Below are positions 6,337 through 8,339 of a stretch of DNA of 8,339 nucleotides, piece by piece. Origin of the DNA: Coriobacteriaceae bacterium. GTDB taxonomy: Bacteria; Actinomycetota; Coriobacteriia; Coriobacteriales; Eggerthellaceae. The stretch spans positions 1 to 8,339 of the forward strand of contig SFII01000061.1 of assembly GCA_004555335.1 (NCBI GenBank), in the 5' to 3' direction. Within the stretch, counting starts at the first letter, position 1. Every line of letters starts with the position of its first letter. The notes beneath the pieces were generated by a model. That model did not search any database. It was not told the origin of the DNA and was given only the letters and a program-made list of their open reading frames with translations. A program made the position numbers and the translations under genes.

Positions 6337-8323
6337 AGCATTCATCGAGCGCCGTTTCGGATCGGCTTTCGGCATCATCGGGACAGCCGGCCAGGGCGCT
6401 CCTTTCATTCCTCGCAACATTATACTGTTCCAGAACCCGATACAGTTCTTCGGCTACCTCGTCTGGCAGAACCTTCGCATCTTTTATCTCCTGCAAGCTC
6501 GCACCGCGCAGCTTCTTGAAGCTTTTGAAGTGCTTGAGCAGGGCTTTCTTACGGACCGGCCCCATGCCCACCACCTCATCCAAGATGCTAGCGGTCATGC
6601 CCTTCCCTCGCAGCTCGCGATGGAAGGTGATGGCGAAGCGATGCGCCTCGTCGCGTACCTGTTTGACAAGGTAGAGGGATGCCGAACCCGAAGGCAGCAC
6701 GACCGGCCCGCTTTCCTGCCAAGGCACGAACAGCTCCTCGTCCCTTTTCGCCAGGCCGCACAGGTCGATGCCCGTCACACCCATCCGGTCGAACATGTCC
6801 ATAACCGCGGAAAGCTGGGGCTTGCCGCCGTCGAGGATTATCAGGTCGGGTTTCTTGCCGAAGGACTCGTCTTCCAAACGTTCCTTGGAGTAACGGCGCG
6901 ACATGACCTCCTGCATGCTCAGGAAGTCGTTGGCTTCCTCGAGGGGCGTCTTGATCTTGAAGCGGCGGTACTGGTTCTTGTCGGGCTTGCCGTTGGTGAA
7001 CACCACCATGGAAGCGACCGTGTAGCTGCCGTGGATGGTGGAGATGTCGAAGCATTCGATGCGCATGGGCGGCTTTTCCAAGGCAAGCGCGCTTTCCAGC
7101 TGCAGCAGCGCCTCGTTGATGCGCTTGTCTTCGTAATTGGTCCGCACCATATACCGCATAAGCGTGTGCTTCGCGTTCACCTGCGCCATTTCCAAGAGCT
7201 GGCGCTTCTCCCCCCTCGCCGGCACATGCAGGCGCACGCGCGCGCCGTGCTTGCTCGCAAGCTTTTCGGAAAGCCAATCCTCCATGGCGGGGGCATCTTC
7301 GGGCATTGCATGAAGGATGAGCTCGTGGGGGATCGACGTGGTGGAATCGTAGTAGCGGAACAGGAAGTTGCGCATCAGGTCCTGGTCGGGCAGGTCCATG
7401 CCCTTGTTCAGCACGAATTCGTTGCCGTTGATCACGCGGCCCTCGCGGACCATGAGCACATGTGCGCCGGCGATGGTTTCCTCTCGGTAGAAGCCGATCA
7501 CATCGGCGTCCAGGCTCCGGCTGGTCACCGCATGCTGCTTGGCATCGAGTCCCTGGATGGTCTCGATGCGCGCCTTGATCCTGCCGGCCCGCTCGAAATC
7601 AAGATCGGCTGCCGCCTCGCGCATGTCCTCGGTCAGTTCCTCTATGAACTCGCTGTGGTTGCCCCGGAGGAATCGCCCCACGCGCTCCACATTCTTACGG
7701 TATTCCTCCGGCGTGATCTTCCCGCAGCATGCTCCGGGGCCGATGCCCACATGGCAGTCGAAGCACTGCTTGGTGTCGCCGCGGAGGAACCACGAGGCGG
7801 GATCCTTTTCGAGAGCGCGGGTCATCTGGCGCCAATCGGCGCAGCTTGCGGCGCAGATGGGGACGATCTTGCGCGCGATCTCGATCAGCTTGCGCGCCGC
7901 ACGGCTGTCGGTATAGGGCCCGAAATACTGCGTATCGGGCCGGTGCTTCTCGCGGGTATATTTGATGGCGGGAAAAACATCGCCTTTGGTAAGCGCGATG
8001 AAAGGATAGCTCTTGTCGTCTTTGAAATCCGCATTGAAGTACGGTGAGTACTGGTTGATCAGGTTCTTTTCCAGGACGAGGCTCTCATATTCGTTCTTCG
8101 CAACGATGTATTCGAAGGAATCTATCTGCTCCACCAGCAAGGGTATCTTCGCGCGGTCGTCCTGGAAGTTGACATACTGGCGCATACGGGCGCGAAGCTG
8201 CTTCGCCTTGCCCACATATATCACCTGGCCAGCGGCATCTTTCCACAGGTAAACGCCCGGAAGCATGGGAACATCGGCTAATTCGCGCTTTATCCTGGCG
8301 ATTTTCTCCGTTTCGTTTAACAC
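6335..8323 (-). CDS. uvrC: Excinuclease ABC subunit C
   Basis: UvrC makes both incisions around a DNA lesion during nucleotide excision repair after UvrAB has loaded UvrB. The 662-residue product is full length. It has an N-terminal GIY-YIG nuclease (about 20-100, GVYL at 23-26 and IYVGKAK at 35-41), a cysteine cluster (157-200), a UVR UvrB-interaction region (about 225-260), an RNase H-like nuclease with probable catalytic Asp426 in ECFDIS, Asp498 in ILDGG and His561 in DEAHRFAI, and a tandem helix-hairpin-helix region (about 577-632). A polar tail of about 28 residues follows. The cysteine cluster departs from the usual pattern (see findings). The start is GTG at 8323: an in-frame TGA at 8332-8330 rules out longer forms and GGGGA lies ten bases upstream. 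It ends 13 bases before rapZ. The identity is certain. Confidence 0.97.
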   Translation of the reverse strand: MLNETEKIARIKRELADVPMLPGVYLWKDAAGQVIYVGKAKQLRARMRQYVNFQDDRAKIPLLVEQIDSFEYIVAKNEYESLVLEKNLINQYSPYFNADFKDDKSYPFIALTKGDVFPAIKYTREKHRPDTQYFGPYTDSRAARKLIEIARKIVPICAASCADWRQMTRALEKDPASWFLRGDTKQCFDCHVGIGPGACCGKITPEEYRKNVERVGRFLRGNHSEFIEELTEDMREAAADLDFERAGRIKARIETIQGLDAKQHAVTSRSLDADVIGFYREETIAGAHVLMVREGRVINGNEFVLNKGMDLPDQDLMRNFLFRYYDSTTSIPHELILHAMPEDAPAMEDWLSEKLASKHGARVRLHVPARGEKRQLLEMAQVNAKHTLMRYMVRTNYEDKRINEALLQLESALALEKPPMRIECFDISTIHGSYTVASMVVFTNGKPDKNQYRRFKIKTPLEEANDFLSMQEVMSRRYSKERLEDESFGKKPDLIILDGGKPQLSAVMDMFDRMGVTGIDLCGLAKRDEELFVPWQESGPVVLPSGSASLYLVKQVRDEAHRFAITFHRELRGKGMTASILDEVVGMGPVRKKALLKHFKSFKKLRGASLQEIKDAKVLPDEVAEELYRVLEQYNVARNERSALAGCPDDAESRSETALDEC

Positions 8324-8339
8324 TTTGTTTCATTCCCCA
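8324..8339 (-). promoter_or_regulatory. uvrC leader fragment with Shine-Dalgarno-like GGGGA
   Basis: These 16 bases upstream of uvrC hold GGGGA (8338-8334) ten bases before the GTG start and an in-frame TGA (8332-8330). An ATG at 8333-8331 is in a different frame. Any promoter or upstream gene lies outside the window. Confidence 0.4.

Noticed and set aside
6059..8047. A 662-codon open frame on the plus strand opposite uvrC
   Set aside because: It mirrors uvrC, has no recognisable domain or suitable ribosome binding site, and is explained by codon bias of the true gene. Its length matching that of UvrC is coincidence.

Overview
This is a conserved chromosomal housekeeping region from a Gram-positive, fairly GC-rich bacterium, and all eight genes lie on the minus strand. 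In transcription order they are uvrC, rapZ, yvcK, whiA, gap, pgk, tpiA and the first part of secG. This order is known from Actinobacteria. The Arg-type Walker A loop of RapZ, the divergent UvrC cysteine region and the moderate rather than very high GC point to the class Coriobacteriia. That placement is inference from protein character and synteny, not a database match.

Layout, reading the minus strand from the right edge. uvrC (8323-6335) starts with GTG and encodes a complete excision nuclease. rapZ (6321-5428), yvcK (about 5423-4326) and whiA (4347-3406) follow with gaps of 13 and 4 bases and then a 22-base overlap, so they look like one translationally coupled unit. An 84-base gap with an extended -10 promoter candidate precedes gap (3320-2319). 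A 105-base gap with a strong hairpin precedes pgk (2213-1029), and tpiA (1018-248) follows 10 bases after pgk. A 112-base AT-rich gap holds an intrinsic terminator overlapped by a promoter candidate. secG then starts with TTG at 135 and runs off the left edge.

How the genes fit together. gap, pgk and tpiA encode three enzymes of the triose-phosphate part of glycolysis. rapZ, yvcK and whiA form a conserved regulatory trio; characterised relatives of RapZ and YvcK respond to amino-sugar or UDP-sugar metabolites, and WhiA relatives link growth to cell division. uvrC (nucleotide excision repair) and secG (protein export) flank the block.

I see no mobile element, CRISPR array, RNA gene, toxin-antitoxin pair, phage gene or unknown system here. 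There is no stretch over 300 bases without a gene. The items worth a second look are a promoter lying across a terminator ahead of secG, an altered cysteine cluster in UvrC, a shortened loop in YvcK and a hairpin between gap and pgk. Long plus-strand open frames opposite the real genes are judged to be shadows.
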